A model generated the notes under the pieces. The model was given only the letters and a program-made list of their open reading frames with translations, did not search any database and had not been told where the DNA came from. Made by a program: the position numbers and the translations under genes. A DNA stretch of 64,000 bases. Origin: Pseudoalteromonas neustonica. GTDB lineage: Bacteria > Pseudomonadota > Gammaproteobacteria > Enterobacterales > Alteromonadaceae. Location: positions 523,809 through 587,808 of the forward strand of contig NZ_BDDS01000002.1 in NCBI RefSeq assembly GCF_001653135.1. Reading direction: 5' to 3'. Positions 45,817-56,166 of this stretch are shown here, in pieces. Position 1 is the first letter of the stretch, and every line of letters begins with the position of its first letter.

Positions 45817-46743
45817 ATGAACACCCTCAAACGCATACTTGCCGTTATTGACCCAACCGTTGATTCTCAGCATGGTTTATCTCGCTCTATTGATTTAGCC
45901 AAAAAGTCTGGTGCCGTTATCACTGCTTTTATGAGCATTTACGACTTTTCATATGAAATGACAACTATGCTCTCTGGCGATGAGCGCGAAGCAATGCGTA
46001 ATGCCGTGGTTAAAGATCGCCAAGCATGGCTTGATGAAATTTTAGCCCAATACCCTGACATTAAAATACAAAGTAAAGTTGTTTGGCATAATCGCTCTTA
46101 TGAAGCCATTATAGATACAGTGATCAGCGAGCAATTTGATATCGTCATTAAAGGCACGCATAAACATGACACTCTTAAATCTGTTATTTTTACCCCAACC
46201 GACTGGCACTTGATCCGAAAATGCCCAGCACCTGTGTTACTCGTCAAAGAACATGCGTGGCCAGAGAACGGGAATATTCTTGCAGCCGTAAACGCAATTA
46301 GTGAGAATGAACAGCATCTTGCACTTAACAACCGAATTATTAAAGATGCCCAATTTTTATGTGAACTTGCTAACGCAAAATTAAGCCTTGTGAATGCTTA
46401 TCCAGCAACGCCTGTAAACATTGCGATCGAAATACCTGAGTTCAACCCAAGCGTATATAACGAATCAGTCAAAAAGCATCATATAGAATCCACACATACG
46501 CTGGCTAGCAAACATAATATTTCACACCAAGCGTGTGCCATTGAAGAAGGCTTACCCGAAGATGTTATTCCTGATGTTGCTGCGCGTTTAAATAGCGAAT
46601 TAGTGGTTATTGGTACTGTAGGGCGCACTGGGTTAAGTGCTGCATTAGTGGGAAATACAGCCGAGCATGTAATCGATAGCCTCGATTGCGATGTATTAGC
46701 GCTTAAACCCGATGGCTACGTCAGCCCATTAACAAAAAATTAA
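45817..46743 (+). CDS. uspE: Universal stress protein E, tandem Usp domains
   Basis: A 308-residue cytosolic protein made of two Usp domains (about 1-150 and 155-300). The first opens KRILAVIDPTVDSQHGLSRS and closes KCPAPVLLVKEHAWP; the second closes VIGTVGRTGLSAALVGNTAE, the nucleotide-binding loop of the Usp family. UspE takes part in survival of stasis, oxidative and DNA stress. fnr-uspE-ttcA is a conserved order in gammaproteobacteria. Confidence 0.93.
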   Translation: MNTLKRILAVIDPTVDSQHGLSRSIDLAKKSGAVITAFMSIYDFSYEMTTMLSGDEREAMRNAVVKDRQAWLDEILAQYPDIKIQSKVVWHNRSYEAIIDTVISEQFDIVIKGTHKHDTLKSVIFTPTDWHLIRKCPAPVLLVKEHAWPENGNILAAVNAISENEQHLALNNRIIKDAQFLCELANAKLSLVNAYPATPVNIAIEIPEFNPSVYNESVKKHHIESTHTLASKHNISHQACAIEEGLPEDVIPDVAARLNSELVVIGTVGRTGLSAALVGNTAEHVIDSLDCDVLALKPDGYVSPLTKN

Positions 46744-46824
46744 GCTATAAATATGTTTTGAGCATTGCTGCTTTCGGCGTATAATGCGCCCCTTATTTTT
46801 ACGCATAGTTCACAAGGGGGCGTA

Positions 46825-47733
46825 ATGTCGCATTCTGTTCAAGCCAAAGCTCAACACAGCTTATCTAAGTTACAAAAACGCTTACGTCGTCAAACCGGTC
46901 AAGCGGTTATGGACTTCAATATGATTGAAGAAGGCGACCGTATCATGGTCTGCCTATCTGGTGGCAAAGATAGTTACACCCTACTTGATATGCTTAAACA
47001 TCTCCAACGTGTTGCACCAATCAAGTTCGAGCTGTTTGTTATTAACCTTGATCAAAAGCAACCAGGGTTTCCTGAACATGTGTTACCTGAGTACTTAGAT
47101 ACTCAAGATATAGAATATAAGATTGTTGAAGAAGATACCTACAGCATCGTCACTGATATTATTCCTGAAGGCAAAACCACCTGCTCTTTATGTTCGCGTT
47201 TACGCCGTGGTATTTTATACCGCACTGCAAACGAAATGGGCGCTACCAAAATAGCGTTAGGCCATCACCGTGACGACATGATTGAAACACTGTTCTTAAA
47301 CATGTTCTACGGCGGAAAACTTAAAAGTATGCCAGCTAAATTAATGAGCGATAACGGCGAGCACATGGTTATTCGTCCGCTAGCTTATTGTAAAGAAGCT
47401 GATATAGAACAATACGCAATCAGTCAAGCATACCCTATCATTCCATGTAATTTGTGTGGTTCGCAAGAAAACTTACAACGTAAACATACCAAAGCAATGC
47501 TAGCTCAGTGGGATATAGAGCACCCAGGGCGTGTTGAAAGTATTTTTACTGCGATGCAAAATGTCACCCCATCGCACTTAGCGGATAATAAATTATTTGA
47601 TTTTAAGAATTTAAAAACGGGTGAAGTGATTGACGGTGGGGATATCGCATTAGATAAACCTGAGATCCCAAAACAGCCTTCACAAGACTCGCAGCAAGAT
47701 ACTGCCGAAGTCGTTACTATAAACCTTAGTTAA
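46825..47733 (+). CDS. ttcA: tRNA 2-thiocytidine(32) synthetase TtcA
   Basis: A 302-residue enzyme that places sulfur on cytidine 32 of certain tRNAs. The PP-loop ATP site [16 protein letters not shown] and two CxxC pairs (CSLC and CNLCGSQ), which hold an iron-sulfur cluster, are present. The ATG at 46825 is chosen for its AAGGGGG site; an in-frame upstream ATG at 46765 lies in the spacer. A bidirectional terminator follows, shared with the convergent secF. Confidence 0.94.
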   Translation: MSHSVQAKAQHSLSKLQKRLRRQTGQAVMDFNMIEEGDRIMVCLSGGKDSYTLLDMLKHLQRVAPIKFELFVINLDQKQPGFPEHVLPEYLDTQDIEYKIVEEDTYSIVTDIIPEGKTTCSLCSRLRRGILYRTANEMGATKIALGHHRDDMIETLFLNMFYGGKLKSMPAKLMSDNGEHMVIRPLAYCKEADIEQYAISQAYPIIPCNLCGSQENLQRKHTKAMLAQWDIEHPGRVESIFTAMQNVTPSHLADNKLFDFKNLKTGEVIDGGDIALDKPEIPKQPSQDSQQDTAEVVTINLS

Positions 47734-47746
47734 TAGTCATAATACT

Positions 47747-47776
47747 AAAAACCGCAGCTTATTCGCTGCGGTTTTT
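47747..47776. terminator. Bidirectional terminator between ttcA and secF
   Basis: AAAAACCGCAGC and GCTGCGGTTTTT pair perfectly around a six-base loop; the A and T runs on either side allow it to work on both strands. Confidence 0.92.
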
Positions 47777-47783
47777 ATTTATT

Positions 47784-48710
47784 TTAAGGCATATCTAGCA
47801 AAGTTTGGCTTTTTTCATCCAATTTAGTTTGATAATTTTCATGTGTTAAACCTAGTAGTTGCGGCAATGTCACCGCAATACAAATAGAGGATAACGTCCC
47901 TACTAATATCCCTGTAAATAGTGCAATTGCAAAACCTTCTAATGGCGATCCCGCTAATAGCCATACGCTTGCAACTGTCGCCAGTGTCGTTCCTGAGGTG
48001 ATCAAAGTACGCGTTAAGGTGCTTTTAATTGACTCGTTAATAACAGTATTAACACTGGTTTTTTGCATTTTTGTATCTAAGCGTAACAATTCACGCACCC
48101 TATCAGCCACAATAATTGAATCATTTAATGAATAACCAATAATGGCTAACAAGCTTGCTAATACCGTTAAATTAAAATCAAGTTGCAGCCATGCAAAAAT
48201 ACCCGCTACGACAATTACATCATGCATTAAGGCAACCACCGCGCCCAATGCTAAACGCCACTCAAACCGCAGTGCCAAATAAATCATGACCGCAACCATT
48301 GCACAGAACAACGCTAAAAGACCTTCATCAAATAACTCGTCACCAACTTGCGAGCCTAAATAAGACGATGACACAACCTGAACACCTAACGTATCGTCTT
48401 GCGTTAATGATTGTAGCCATGGCGTATTGCTTGCCTGCGCTGATTCTCTTAATTGAAAATGTTGGTTAGATTGCGCACTTAAAGTAAACTCATCGGGGTG
48501 GTAATGGCTTAGCTTCTGCGCCATTTGAGCTTCACTCATCGCTATTGATGTCGTAAATTCAGTTAAATAACCACCTGTAAAATCAAGACCAAAATTGAGC
48601 CCTTTTGTCGCAATACCCGTCACTGAAAAAATAATAAGTAAAATGCTAAATACTAAACCCGATAAGCGTAAGGTGGTGCCCGTTTTTATTTTAGAGTAAG
48701 TTTTTTTCAT
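47784..48710 (-). CDS. secF: Protein translocase subunit SecF
   Basis: A 308-residue inner-membrane protein with six membrane segments. The N-terminal FGLDFTGGYLTEF signature, IIGYSLNDSIIVADRVREL, and a C-terminal SSICIAVTLPQLLG segment identify SecF. With SecD it uses the proton gradient to complete export through SecYEG. Its start overlaps the secD stop (ATGA). No yajC gene is next to the pair in this window. Confidence 0.95.
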   Translation of the reverse strand: MKKTYSKIKTGTTLRLSGLVFSILLIIFSVTGIATKGLNFGLDFTGGYLTEFTTSIAMSEAQMAQKLSHYHPDEFTLSAQSNQHFQLRESAQASNTPWLQSLTQDDTLGVQVVSSSYLGSQVGDELFDEGLLALFCAMVAVMIYLALRFEWRLALGAVVALMHDVIVVAGIFAWLQLDFNLTVLASLLAIIGYSLNDSIIVADRVRELLRLDTKMQKTSVNTVINESIKSTLTRTLITSGTTLATVASVWLLAGSPLEGFAIALFTGILVGTLSSICIAVTLPQLLGLTHENYQTKLDEKSQTLLDMP

Positions 48711-50551
48711 GCCTGTGCTCCTGTTTTGCTCGTTAATTTAAGATACACAGCTTGGCTTAACGCCTTTGAAACATAAACACCTGTAAATACACTCGTGATC
48801 AGACCAAGCGCAAGCGTGATCGCAAAGCCTTTAATCGGCCCGTAACCAATGCTAAATAAAATAATTGCAGTGATCATGGTCGTAATATTGGCATCAAAAA
48901 TAGTTGTAAATGCTTGCTGATAACCCTGCTCTATCGCTTGATATGGTGCACGCCCTTTACGACGCTCTTCTTTAATACGTTCAAAAATAATCACATTCGT
49001 ATCTACAGCCATACCAATGGTCAGTACTAAACCCGCGATCCCAGGCAAGGTCAACACAACCCCTGGTAACAGTGACATTAAGCCAACCAAAGCTGTTAAA
49101 TTAAGCACCAGTGCGACATTAGCCACCAGCCCTAAGCCACGATACCAAATAGCCATAAAAGCAAGTGTGATCCCCATTCCCAGCATCAGCGCAGCTAAAC
49201 CATTCGTGATGTTTTCAGCGCCAAGACTTGGCCCAATCGTTTGTTCTTGCACAATTGTGACAGGCGCAGTTAATGAACCTGCACGTAGTAACAATGCTAA
49301 GTCTTGCGCTGCTTGTGGGCTTTGCATATTAGTAATACTGAATTGACGACTTAAATGCTGAGCAATATTTGCCACATTTATCACTTCGCTTTTTTTGACC
49401 ACCTCACCCTGCGCATTTTTATAATATTCAGAATACACAGTGGCCATTGGCTTACCGATATTGCGTTTTGAAAACGCTGACATCGCCTCCCCACCTTGGT
49501 TATCTAAGCTCAATTGCACCAAAGGTTTTCCCCACTCATCTCGCCCAGAGTGAGCATTATTAATATGCTGGCCTGAAAAAATAACAATGGGATCTAAATT
49601 AATCGTCCCGCCATTTTGTAGGTTAAAGGTTTTACCGCCGATCTCTTTTAGCTGATAAAAATCAAGAGATGCCGTAGCGCCAATAATTCGCTTAGCTTCT
49701 GCAGGATCTTGCACACCAGGTAATTCAATCCTAATGCGTTGCTTGCCTTGGCGCTGTGTGAGTGCTTCGGTGATACCAAGCTCCTCAATGCGCCCTCTAA
49801 GCGTTGTTAATGTTTGACTCATAACCTCTTTATTAAAAGTGCTACTTCCTTGTTCACTAAAACTAAACGCCACTGTGGTCATACTTCCTTGTGTTTGCTT
49901 AGTTGCAACTAAGCGCTGAAAACGTTTTAGTACTTGCGCTTGTACGCCAATCAAGCTCTCTTTTGCACTGCGTAAAGCATGTAGCTCAAAACCTTGTTCG
50001 TTTTTTTGCACTCGAACACCCCGTGCTTTTTCATCACGAATAATGCTTTTTGTTTGCTCGTAAGCGCTATCTAGCTGCTCTTGTTGCGCTTTTACTAAAT
50101 CCACATCCAAAACAAACAATACACCTCCGTTTAAATCTAGGCCTAACTTTATCGGTTCTAAACCAAGCTGTTGTAACCAAGCAGGGCTTGTTTGATGAGT
50201 TACTATTTTTACATCAAAATAAGGATATTCACTTTTCAATGCCCGCTGCGCTGCCGCACTTTTGGTAGGTACTTGCAGCAACACATTAATAGAGGATGAA
50301 TCCGATTTTGACCCCAAGGTGGATTGATCAACCATAAAGTTATGCTGATTTAAAAAGTCGATGACTGTTTTTTGTGAAGGTATATTCTTAATTAACTGCG
50401 ACTGACTCTCAATAGAGATATTAAGCCATGACTTAGAGGGGTATAAATTTGGTAACGCACTAACAGCTAATAATAGTAGTGCAATGAACATTGCTACATA
50501 GCTAATTTTAAAACGCTGTAATAGCGGTTTCTTTAATGATTTTTTTAACAT
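48707..50551 (-). CDS. secD: Protein translocase subunit SecD
   Basis: A 614-residue inner-membrane protein. The N-terminal helix is followed by the periplasmic P1 region with LGLDLNGGVLFVLDVD (one L-D-L-x-G-G signature), then RGRIEELGITEALTQRQG and RIRIELPGVQDPAEAKRI. The C-terminal half has six helices including GLVLTIGMAVDTNVIIFERI. SecD and SecF together pull exported proteins into the periplasm. Confidence 0.95.
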   Translation of the reverse strand: MLKKSLKKPLLQRFKISYVAMFIALLLLAVSALPNLYPSKSWLNISIESQSQLIKNIPSQKTVIDFLNQHNFMVDQSTLGSKSDSSSINVLLQVPTKSAAAQRALKSEYPYFDVKIVTHQTSPAWLQQLGLEPIKLGLDLNGGVLFVLDVDLVKAQQEQLDSAYEQTKSIIRDEKARGVRVQKNEQGFELHALRSAKESLIGVQAQVLKRFQRLVATKQTQGSMTTVAFSFSEQGSSTFNKEVMSQTLTTLRGRIEELGITEALTQRQGKQRIRIELPGVQDPAEAKRIIGATASLDFYQLKEIGGKTFNLQNGGTINLDPIVIFSGQHINNAHSGRDEWGKPLVQLSLDNQGGEAMSAFSKRNIGKPMATVYSEYYKNAQGEVVKKSEVINVANIAQHLSRQFSITNMQSPQAAQDLALLLRAGSLTAPVTIVQEQTIGPSLGAENITNGLAALMLGMGITLAFMAIWYRGLGLVANVALVLNLTALVGLMSLLPGVVLTLPGIAGLVLTIGMAVDTNVIIFERIKEERRKGRAPYQAIEQGYQQAFTTIFDANITTMITAIILFSIGYGPIKGFAITLALGLITSVFTGVYVSKALSQAVYLKLTSKTGAQA

Positions 50552-50644
50552 AATTCGTCCTTTAAACCGGCGCGCGCACCGATTTCACGCCATGCAGGCG
50601 CATTAATTTATTTGTTGTTCAAACCGAAAAATTATAAAGAAAAA

Positions 50645-51121
50645 TTAAATATGGTAGGTACGCGTTGCACTATATTGTAAATTAGCGTCTTTCCAGCCGC
50701 TTATACGTGACTTTTTGCCTTCATAAACAATAAACCAAGGAGATATAATGGGTGGCTCAAGGGGGCGTAAATAAAGCTCACGCGCAAGACTTGGGGCAAA
50801 AAATTCAAATATAGTTTCATAGTTTGGTTCAACTTGACGTTGATATAAAAACAAAGATGAGTTATTTGCCGTTAAACGAGGCTGTAAAGCTTTAAAACCT
50901 AAATCTTCAGGCTGTTTTTTAACGCTATTTTTTACAAATGCAGATTTTGAAACAGATAGGTAGGAGTTTATAATACTATCTGGTGTATTATCTAACACAG
51001 ACAGCACGTTAACATTATTCTTTTGCACAACATCGTTATTACCGTCAACAGCATTTGCCTGCACACTAAATAGCGCAGCAAATAAAATTAAAGCAGTGAT
51101 AAATAAGCGAAGTTGAGTCAT
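50645..51121 (-). CDS. Periplasmic protein of unknown function
   Basis: A 158-residue protein with a signal peptide (residues 1-24, ending SVQANA). The mature part has no membrane segment or motif I recognise; it ends with a conserved-looking block (PPIISPWFIVYEGKKSRISG). It is divergent from the ABC transporter gene with 86 bases between. No function is proposed. Confidence 0.6.
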   Translation of the reverse strand: MTQLRLFITALILFAALFSVQANAVDGNNDVVQKNNVNVLSVLDNTPDSIINSYLSVSKSAFVKNSVKKQPEDLGFKALQPRLTANNSSLFLYQRQVEPNYETIFEFFAPSLARELYLRPLEPPIISPWFIVYEGKKSRISGWKDANLQYSATRTYHI

Positions 51122-51207
51122 TTTTTAATCTAAAGTAAGTTACCCCACTATTATTGGGTGTCTATTAGTAAAATTCAATAGCTCTATTTAACTTTCAAGG
51201 GAAAATC

Positions 51208-53007
51208 ATGCGCGGTATGGGCAAACGTACGCAAACGAGTAAACATCCAGATGCAATGAACCTAAAACAAAGCATTCTTACATTGTGGCCATACCTTGTG
51301 GTATTTAAAGGCCGTGTAACACTTGCTGCATTAGCTTTGATTGCCGCAAAAGGTGCAACTTTACTTATGCCATGGGCGCTGAAAGAAATAATCGACAGCG
51401 TAGATGCTAACCTACAAGACATTATTCTAGTGCCAGTCGCATTACTATTACTGTACGGTGGGCTGCGCTTTGCAAGCGTATTTTTTGGTGAAGTACGCGA
51501 TGCCTTGTTTGGCCGCGTCACTGAGCATGCCATGCGTCATATTGGTTTAAAAGTATTTAAGCACCTGCACTCATTAGAGCTGGCATTTCATCTTGATAGA
51601 CAAACTGGCGGTATAAGCCGTGACATTGAACGCGGTACCAGCGGGTTGAGTTTCTTAATGCGATTTTTAATGTTTAATATTATACCTACGCTATTTGAAA
51701 TTCTGATAGTCGCGGTTATTTTTGCTACTTTATTTTCGCCTTGGTTTGCGTTAGTCACCTTACTCGCAGTTGCACTTTACATCACTTTTACAGTGGTCGT
51801 TACACAATGGCGAAACCGCTTTATTCGTGAAGCTAATCAAGCAGATAACAACAGCAATACCCGTGCCATAGACAGCTTACTAAATTACGAAACGGTAAAA
51901 TATTTTAATAACGAAGAATATGAAGCCTCAACATACGACACTTTTTTAGCACGTTGGGAACAAGCACGATTAAAAAATCGCTTATCGTTACTTGCGCTTA
52001 ATTCTGGCCAAGCCTTGATCATCGCCGCAGCTATCACGGTACTCATGTGGCTAGGCGCGTTAGAGGTCGTCACTGGCACACTAACAATTGGTGAATTAGT
52101 GATGATCAACGCCTACATGATCCAACTATTTTTACCTCTGAACTTTTTAGGGTTTGTGTACAGAGAAATACGCCGCGCCCTCACTGATCTTGAAAACATG
52201 CTAGGGCTATTAACACGTAAACCAAGCATTAATGATGGTCCTGGAGCAGAACCTTTAACATTAACACAAGGCGCTATTCGCTTTGAAAATGTTAAGTTTC
52301 ATTATGACAGCGATCGGCCAATTTTGAATGAGTTGAGTTTTAACGTGCCAGCAGGAAGTAAAGTCGCCGTTGTCGGTGCCAGTGGCGCAGGTAAAAGTAC
52401 CCTTGCTCGCCTGCTCTATCGTTTTTATGAACTCAACAGCGGCGCAATCTATATTGATGAACAGCCCATCCATAAGGTAACACTGGCAAGCCTAAGACAA
52501 GCCATTGCTATTGTGCCCCAAGATACCGTGTTATTTAACACCACTATTTTAGAAAACATTGCATACGGTCGCCCAGATGCCAGCGCTGATGAAATAAACA
52601 AAGCAATTGATATGGCCCATTTAAGGGCGTTTATTAACAGCCTAGATAAAGGTGACCAAACGCTTGTAGGTGAACGTGGATTAAAGGTATCAGGCGGTGA
52701 AAAGCAGCGTATCGCAATCGCACGGGCTATTTTAAAAAAATCCCCTATTTTAATTTTTGACGAGGCAACATCTGCTTTAGATTCACACTCAGAGCAAGCC
52801 ATACTCAGTGCAATGCGTGAAGTAGCCAGTGAACATACAAGTATTGTCATTGCTCATAGACTATCCACTATCACGGATGCTGACACCATAATCGTGCTCA
52901 AAGCAGGCCAAGTCATCGAGCAAGGCAAGCATGATGACTTACTCGCCCTGCAAGGTGAATATGCCCGCATGTGGGAATTACAGCAAAAACAATCAGACAA
53001 TGCATAA
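51208..53007 (+). CDS. ABCB/ATM1-type ABC exporter, fused permease and ATPase
   Basis: A 599-residue half transporter. Residues 20-320 are the six-helix permease (LSLLALNSGQALIIAAAITV is in the fourth-fifth helix region). Residues 345-595 are the ATPase with Walker A GASGAGKST near 390, Q-loop IVPQDTVLFNTTILENIAYG, signature VSGGEKQR, and Walker B ILIFDEATSALD near 514. The EVRDALFGRVTEHAMRHIGL and RAIDSLLNYETVKYFNNEEY segments match the ATM1/HMT1 branch, which exports glutathione-linked or persulfide compounds. It functions as a dimer. Confidence 0.88.
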   Translation: MRGMGKRTQTSKHPDAMNLKQSILTLWPYLVVFKGRVTLAALALIAAKGATLLMPWALKEIIDSVDANLQDIILVPVALLLLYGGLRFASVFFGEVRDALFGRVTEHAMRHIGLKVFKHLHSLELAFHLDRQTGGISRDIERGTSGLSFLMRFLMFNIIPTLFEILIVAVIFATLFSPWFALVTLLAVALYITFTVVVTQWRNRFIREANQADNNSNTRAIDSLLNYETVKYFNNEEYEASTYDTFLARWEQARLKNRLSLLALNSGQALIIAAAITVLMWLGALEVVTGTLTIGELVMINAYMIQLFLPLNFLGFVYREIRRALTDLENMLGLLTRKPSINDGPGAEPLTLTQGAIRFENVKFHYDSDRPILNELSFNVPAGSKVAVVGASGAGKSTLARLLYRFYELNSGAIYIDEQPIHKVTLASLRQAIAIVPQDTVLFNTTILENIAYGRPDASADEINKAIDMAHLRAFINSLDKGDQTLVGERGLKVSGGEKQRIAIARAILKKSPILIFDEATSALDSHSEQAILSAMREVASEHTSIVIAHRLSTITDADTIIVLKAGQVIEQGKHDDLLALQGEYARMWELQQKQSDNA

Positions 53008-53138
53008 AAGGCTGGTTATTTTATCGTGCGCAGAGGTGATTCGCCTCAAAAAAATTGTCTGGTTGTTAGTATTCCTTAACAATCAAAATAGAAACAAATT
53101 TACGTATTAATAAAGTTAACGTTCAGGGGAACAACACA

Positions 53139-55202
53139 ATGAAGAAGAACCTAATAGCAGCGGCATTAGCTGCCACCTTTATTACAGGCTGCTCAACGCC
53201 TGAGACAACAAAACAAGAGCAACAAATAGTTGCTGCTACAACAAAAGCAGAGCTAGGTAGCTTTGGTGTTGATTTATCAGCGCGTAATGAAGCAATTAAA
53301 CCTGGTGATGATTTTTTTATGTACGCCAGCGGTACATGGTACGACAACTACAGCATGCCTGCTGATAAAACTCGTTATGGTGCATTCTCTGCACTTGCTG
53401 ATCGCAGTGAAGAACGCGTTAAAACAATCATCGAAGAAATCGCAGCACGCAAAGATTTAAATGCTGAAGAGAAATTAGTTGCTGATTTCTACAATGCATA
53501 TATGGATACAGACACTCTGAACAAACTCGGCGTAACACCGATAAAACCACTATTAACAGAGATCAACGCTGTATCATCAACGAATGACCTGACTGAGCTA
53601 TTTGGTAAATCGTGGCTTACTGGCGTAAAAGCTCCGTTAGGTGGCGGTATGTGGTTTAACCGTTTAGATCCTAACAAATATGAAATGTCTTTAGGTGCTG
53701 GCGGTTTAGGCCTACCGGATCGTTCGTTCTACCTTGAAGATTCAGAGCGCTTTGTTAAAACGCGCGCAGCGTATGTCGCACACATTGCTGACATGTTGAA
53801 ATTTGCTGACGTAGACAACGCAACCTCTCGTGCTCAAGCAATTCTTGCGCTTGAAACTAAAATTGCACAAGGTCACTGGCCTCGCGAGAAACGTCGTAAC
53901 CGCGATATTACATTAAACCAAATCGACCGCGCTGAACTTACTAAAGCGTACCCTGGTTTTAACTGGGATTTATATTTTGCACAAACTGGGTATAAAGTAC
54001 CGCAGTTAAATGTATCTCAACCAGAGCCAATTAAAGCCATGATTGACTTGATCAATCAAGAAGACCTAGCAGTATGGAAAGATTATTTAACGTATCATGC
54101 CCTAAGCGGTAATGCTGATTTACTCTCTGAAGATATTTTTAATACTAACTTTGCATTTTACGGTAAAGAACTAAGCGGACAACAAGAGCCTCGCCCACGT
54201 TGGAAGCGTGCTATCAGCCAAATGTCGAGCACTAACTCGCTTGGATTTGCTATTGGTAAAGTCTATGTAGCACGTTATTTCCCTGAATCTTCAAAGCAAC
54301 AAATGTCAGAGCTTGTTGAAAATTTACGCACGGCATTGGGTGAGCGCATTGATAACCTAGACTGGATGGGTGCACAAACCAAAGTTAATGCACGTGCAAA
54401 ATTAGCCGCCTTCGTACCAAAAATTGGTTACCCTGACGTATGGCAATCGTTTGACGGCTTAAGCATTAGCGATAACGATTTGATTGGCAACATTAAAAAC
54501 ATGCGTGAGTTTTTTCAAGCCGAAAGTGTTGCAAAAGAACTTAAGAAAACAGACCGCAACCGTTGGGGCATGACACCACAACGTGTTAATGCTTATTACA
54601 ACAGTTCATTTAATGAAATTGTATTCCCAGCAGCCATTTTACAACCACCATTTTTCGATCCAAATGCAGACGCCGCGGTAAACTACGGCGGTATTGGTGC
54701 CGTTATCGGCCATGAAATGGGCCATGGCTTTGATGACCAAGGTTCAAAATCTGATGAAAATGGTGTGCAACGTAACTGGTGGACAGACGCTGATCGCGCC
54801 GCTTTTGACGCTAAAGCAGACCAACTTGCCGCACAATACAGTCAATACGAACCTATTCCTGGAAACTTTGTAAACGGGCGAAATAGCTTAGGTGAAAACA
54901 TTGGTGATGTGGGCGGTTTAGCCATGGCATATCACGCCTACAAACTTAGCCTAAACGGCAAAGAAGCGCCTATTATTGATGGTCTAACAGGTGATCAACG
55001 CTTCTTTCTTGCATGGGCACAAGTATGGAAAGAAAAACGCACCGAACAAAGTATGTTAAACCAACTACGTGGTGGCACACATGCACCAGGTCGCTTTAGA
55101 GCCCAAGCACCGCGTAACCACGACGCATGGTACAAAGCATTTAATGTACAACCAGGTGACGCTTTGTATTTACCTGAAGACCAACGTGTCCGCATTTGGT
55201 AA
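53139..55202 (+). CDS. M13 (neprilysin/PepO-type) zinc metallopeptidase lipoprotein
   Basis: A 687-residue secreted lipoprotein with lipobox ITGC (Cys18). The mature N-terminus FGVDLSARNEAIKPGDDFFM is typical of M13. The zinc site is VIGHEMGHGFDDQG near residue 525, the third ligand lies in NSLGENIGDVGGLAMAY, and the closing block is QPGDALYLPEDQRVRIW. M13 peptidases cut short peptides; here the enzyme is probably anchored to the outer membrane facing the periplasm. It is a single-gene unit. Confidence 0.94.
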   Translation: MKKNLIAAALAATFITGCSTPETTKQEQQIVAATTKAELGSFGVDLSARNEAIKPGDDFFMYASGTWYDNYSMPADKTRYGAFSALADRSEERVKTIIEEIAARKDLNAEEKLVADFYNAYMDTDTLNKLGVTPIKPLLTEINAVSSTNDLTELFGKSWLTGVKAPLGGGMWFNRLDPNKYEMSLGAGGLGLPDRSFYLEDSERFVKTRAAYVAHIADMLKFADVDNATSRAQAILALETKIAQGHWPREKRRNRDITLNQIDRAELTKAYPGFNWDLYFAQTGYKVPQLNVSQPEPIKAMIDLINQEDLAVWKDYLTYHALSGNADLLSEDIFNTNFAFYGKELSGQQEPRPRWKRAISQMSSTNSLGFAIGKVYVARYFPESSKQQMSELVENLRTALGERIDNLDWMGAQTKVNARAKLAAFVPKIGYPDVWQSFDGLSISDNDLIGNIKNMREFFQAESVAKELKKTDRNRWGMTPQRVNAYYNSSFNEIVFPAAILQPPFFDPNADAAVNYGGIGAVIGHEMGHGFDDQGSKSDENGVQRNWWTDADRAAFDAKADQLAAQYSQYEPIPGNFVNGRNSLGENIGDVGGLAMAYHAYKLSLNGKEAPIIDGLTGDQRFFLAWAQVWKEKRTEQSMLNQLRGGTHAPGRFRAQAPRNHDAWYKAFNVQPGDALYLPEDQRVRIW

Positions 55203-55219
55203 TTAAAAGATCTTTATAA

Positions 55220-55250
55220 TATAACCCGCAACCGCGGGTTATATTTTTTT
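55220..55250 (+). terminator. Rho-independent terminator after the M13 peptidase
   Basis: ATAACCCGC pairs with GCGGGTTAT around AACC and is followed by seven T residues (ATATTTTTTT). Confidence 0.88.
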
Positions 55251-55386
55251 AGTCCCTTAATCAAACAACTTCCCCACCTCAAGCTATTTTAATTGCCACT
55301 GATTTCTGTATTTCCAAGCGACTAGGGTATAGAATACCGCACAACAAAATTTATACTTTCAAAAACATATTTAAGGCGAAACGCAG

Positions 55387-56100
55387 ATGGGAAGAGCTTA
55401 CCAAAACAAAAAAGATTCAATGGCTAAAACTGCGGGTGCTAAAACTAAAGTTTACTCAAAGTACGGTAAAGAAATTTATATTTGTGCTAAAAATGGCGGT
55501 ACTGATCCTGATGGCAACTTATCACTACGTCGTTTAATTGAACGCGCTAAAAAAGATCAAGTACCTGCGCACGTTATTGACCGCGCAATCGATAAAGCCA
55601 AAGGCGGCGGCGGTGAAGATTACTCAGCAACACGTTACGAAGGCTATGGCCCGGGTAACTGTATGATTATTGTTGATTGCTTAACCGATAACAACAAACG
55701 TACTTTTGCTGACGTACGTGTATGCTTTACTAAAGCCAATGCTAAAATTGGCGCACAAAACTCGGTTTCTCATTTATTTGATCACCTTGCAATTTTTGTA
55801 TTTGACGGTGATGACGACGAAGCCGTGCTTGAAGCGTTAATGATGGCAGACGTTGATGTTACTGACGTAGAAGTTGAAGCAGGTAAAGTGACTGTTTTTG
55901 CACCGCACACAGAATACAATAATACCCGCACTGCCCTAGAAGAAATGGGTATTACTGAGTTTGACGAAGATTTAATCTCTTTTGTTCCACAAATTGAAGC
56001 GCCGATTGAAGGTGAAGATGTTGAAGTAATGGAGCGCTTTTTAGCTATGCTAGAAGATTGTGACGACGTACAAAACGTATATCACAACGCACAGTTTTAA
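55387..56100 (+). CDS. YebC/PmpR-family protein, YeeN type
   Basis: A 237-residue cytosolic protein of the YebC/TACO1 family. The N-terminus [20 protein letters not shown] and the block [20 protein letters not shown], then [20 protein letters not shown], match the YeeN branch. Family members were first called transcription regulators; recent work ties YebC to relieving ribosome stalls at proline stretches. Which role applies here is not decided by sequence. Start ATG 55387 follows AAGGCG. Confidence 0.9.
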   Translation: MGRAYQNKKDSMAKTAGAKTKVYSKYGKEIYICAKNGGTDPDGNLSLRRLIERAKKDQVPAHVIDRAIDKAKGGGGEDYSATRYEGYGPGNCMIIVDCLTDNNKRTFADVRVCFTKANAKIGAQNSVSHLFDHLAIFVFDGDDDEAVLEALMMADVDVTDVEVEAGKVTVFAPHTEYNNTRTALEEMGITEFDEDLISFVPQIEAPIEGEDVEVMERFLAMLEDCDDVQNVYHNAQF

Positions 56101-56123
56101 TTTTATTGAATAAAATGATTACT

Positions 56124-56150
56124 AAGGCCAACTAAATTGGCCTTTTTATT
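56124..56150 (+). terminator. Rho-independent terminator after the YebC-type gene
   Basis: AAGGCCAA and TTGGCCTT pair around a CTAAA loop and run into T-rich DNA. Confidence 0.85.
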
Positions 56151-56166
56151 TTTTAATTACAAATGG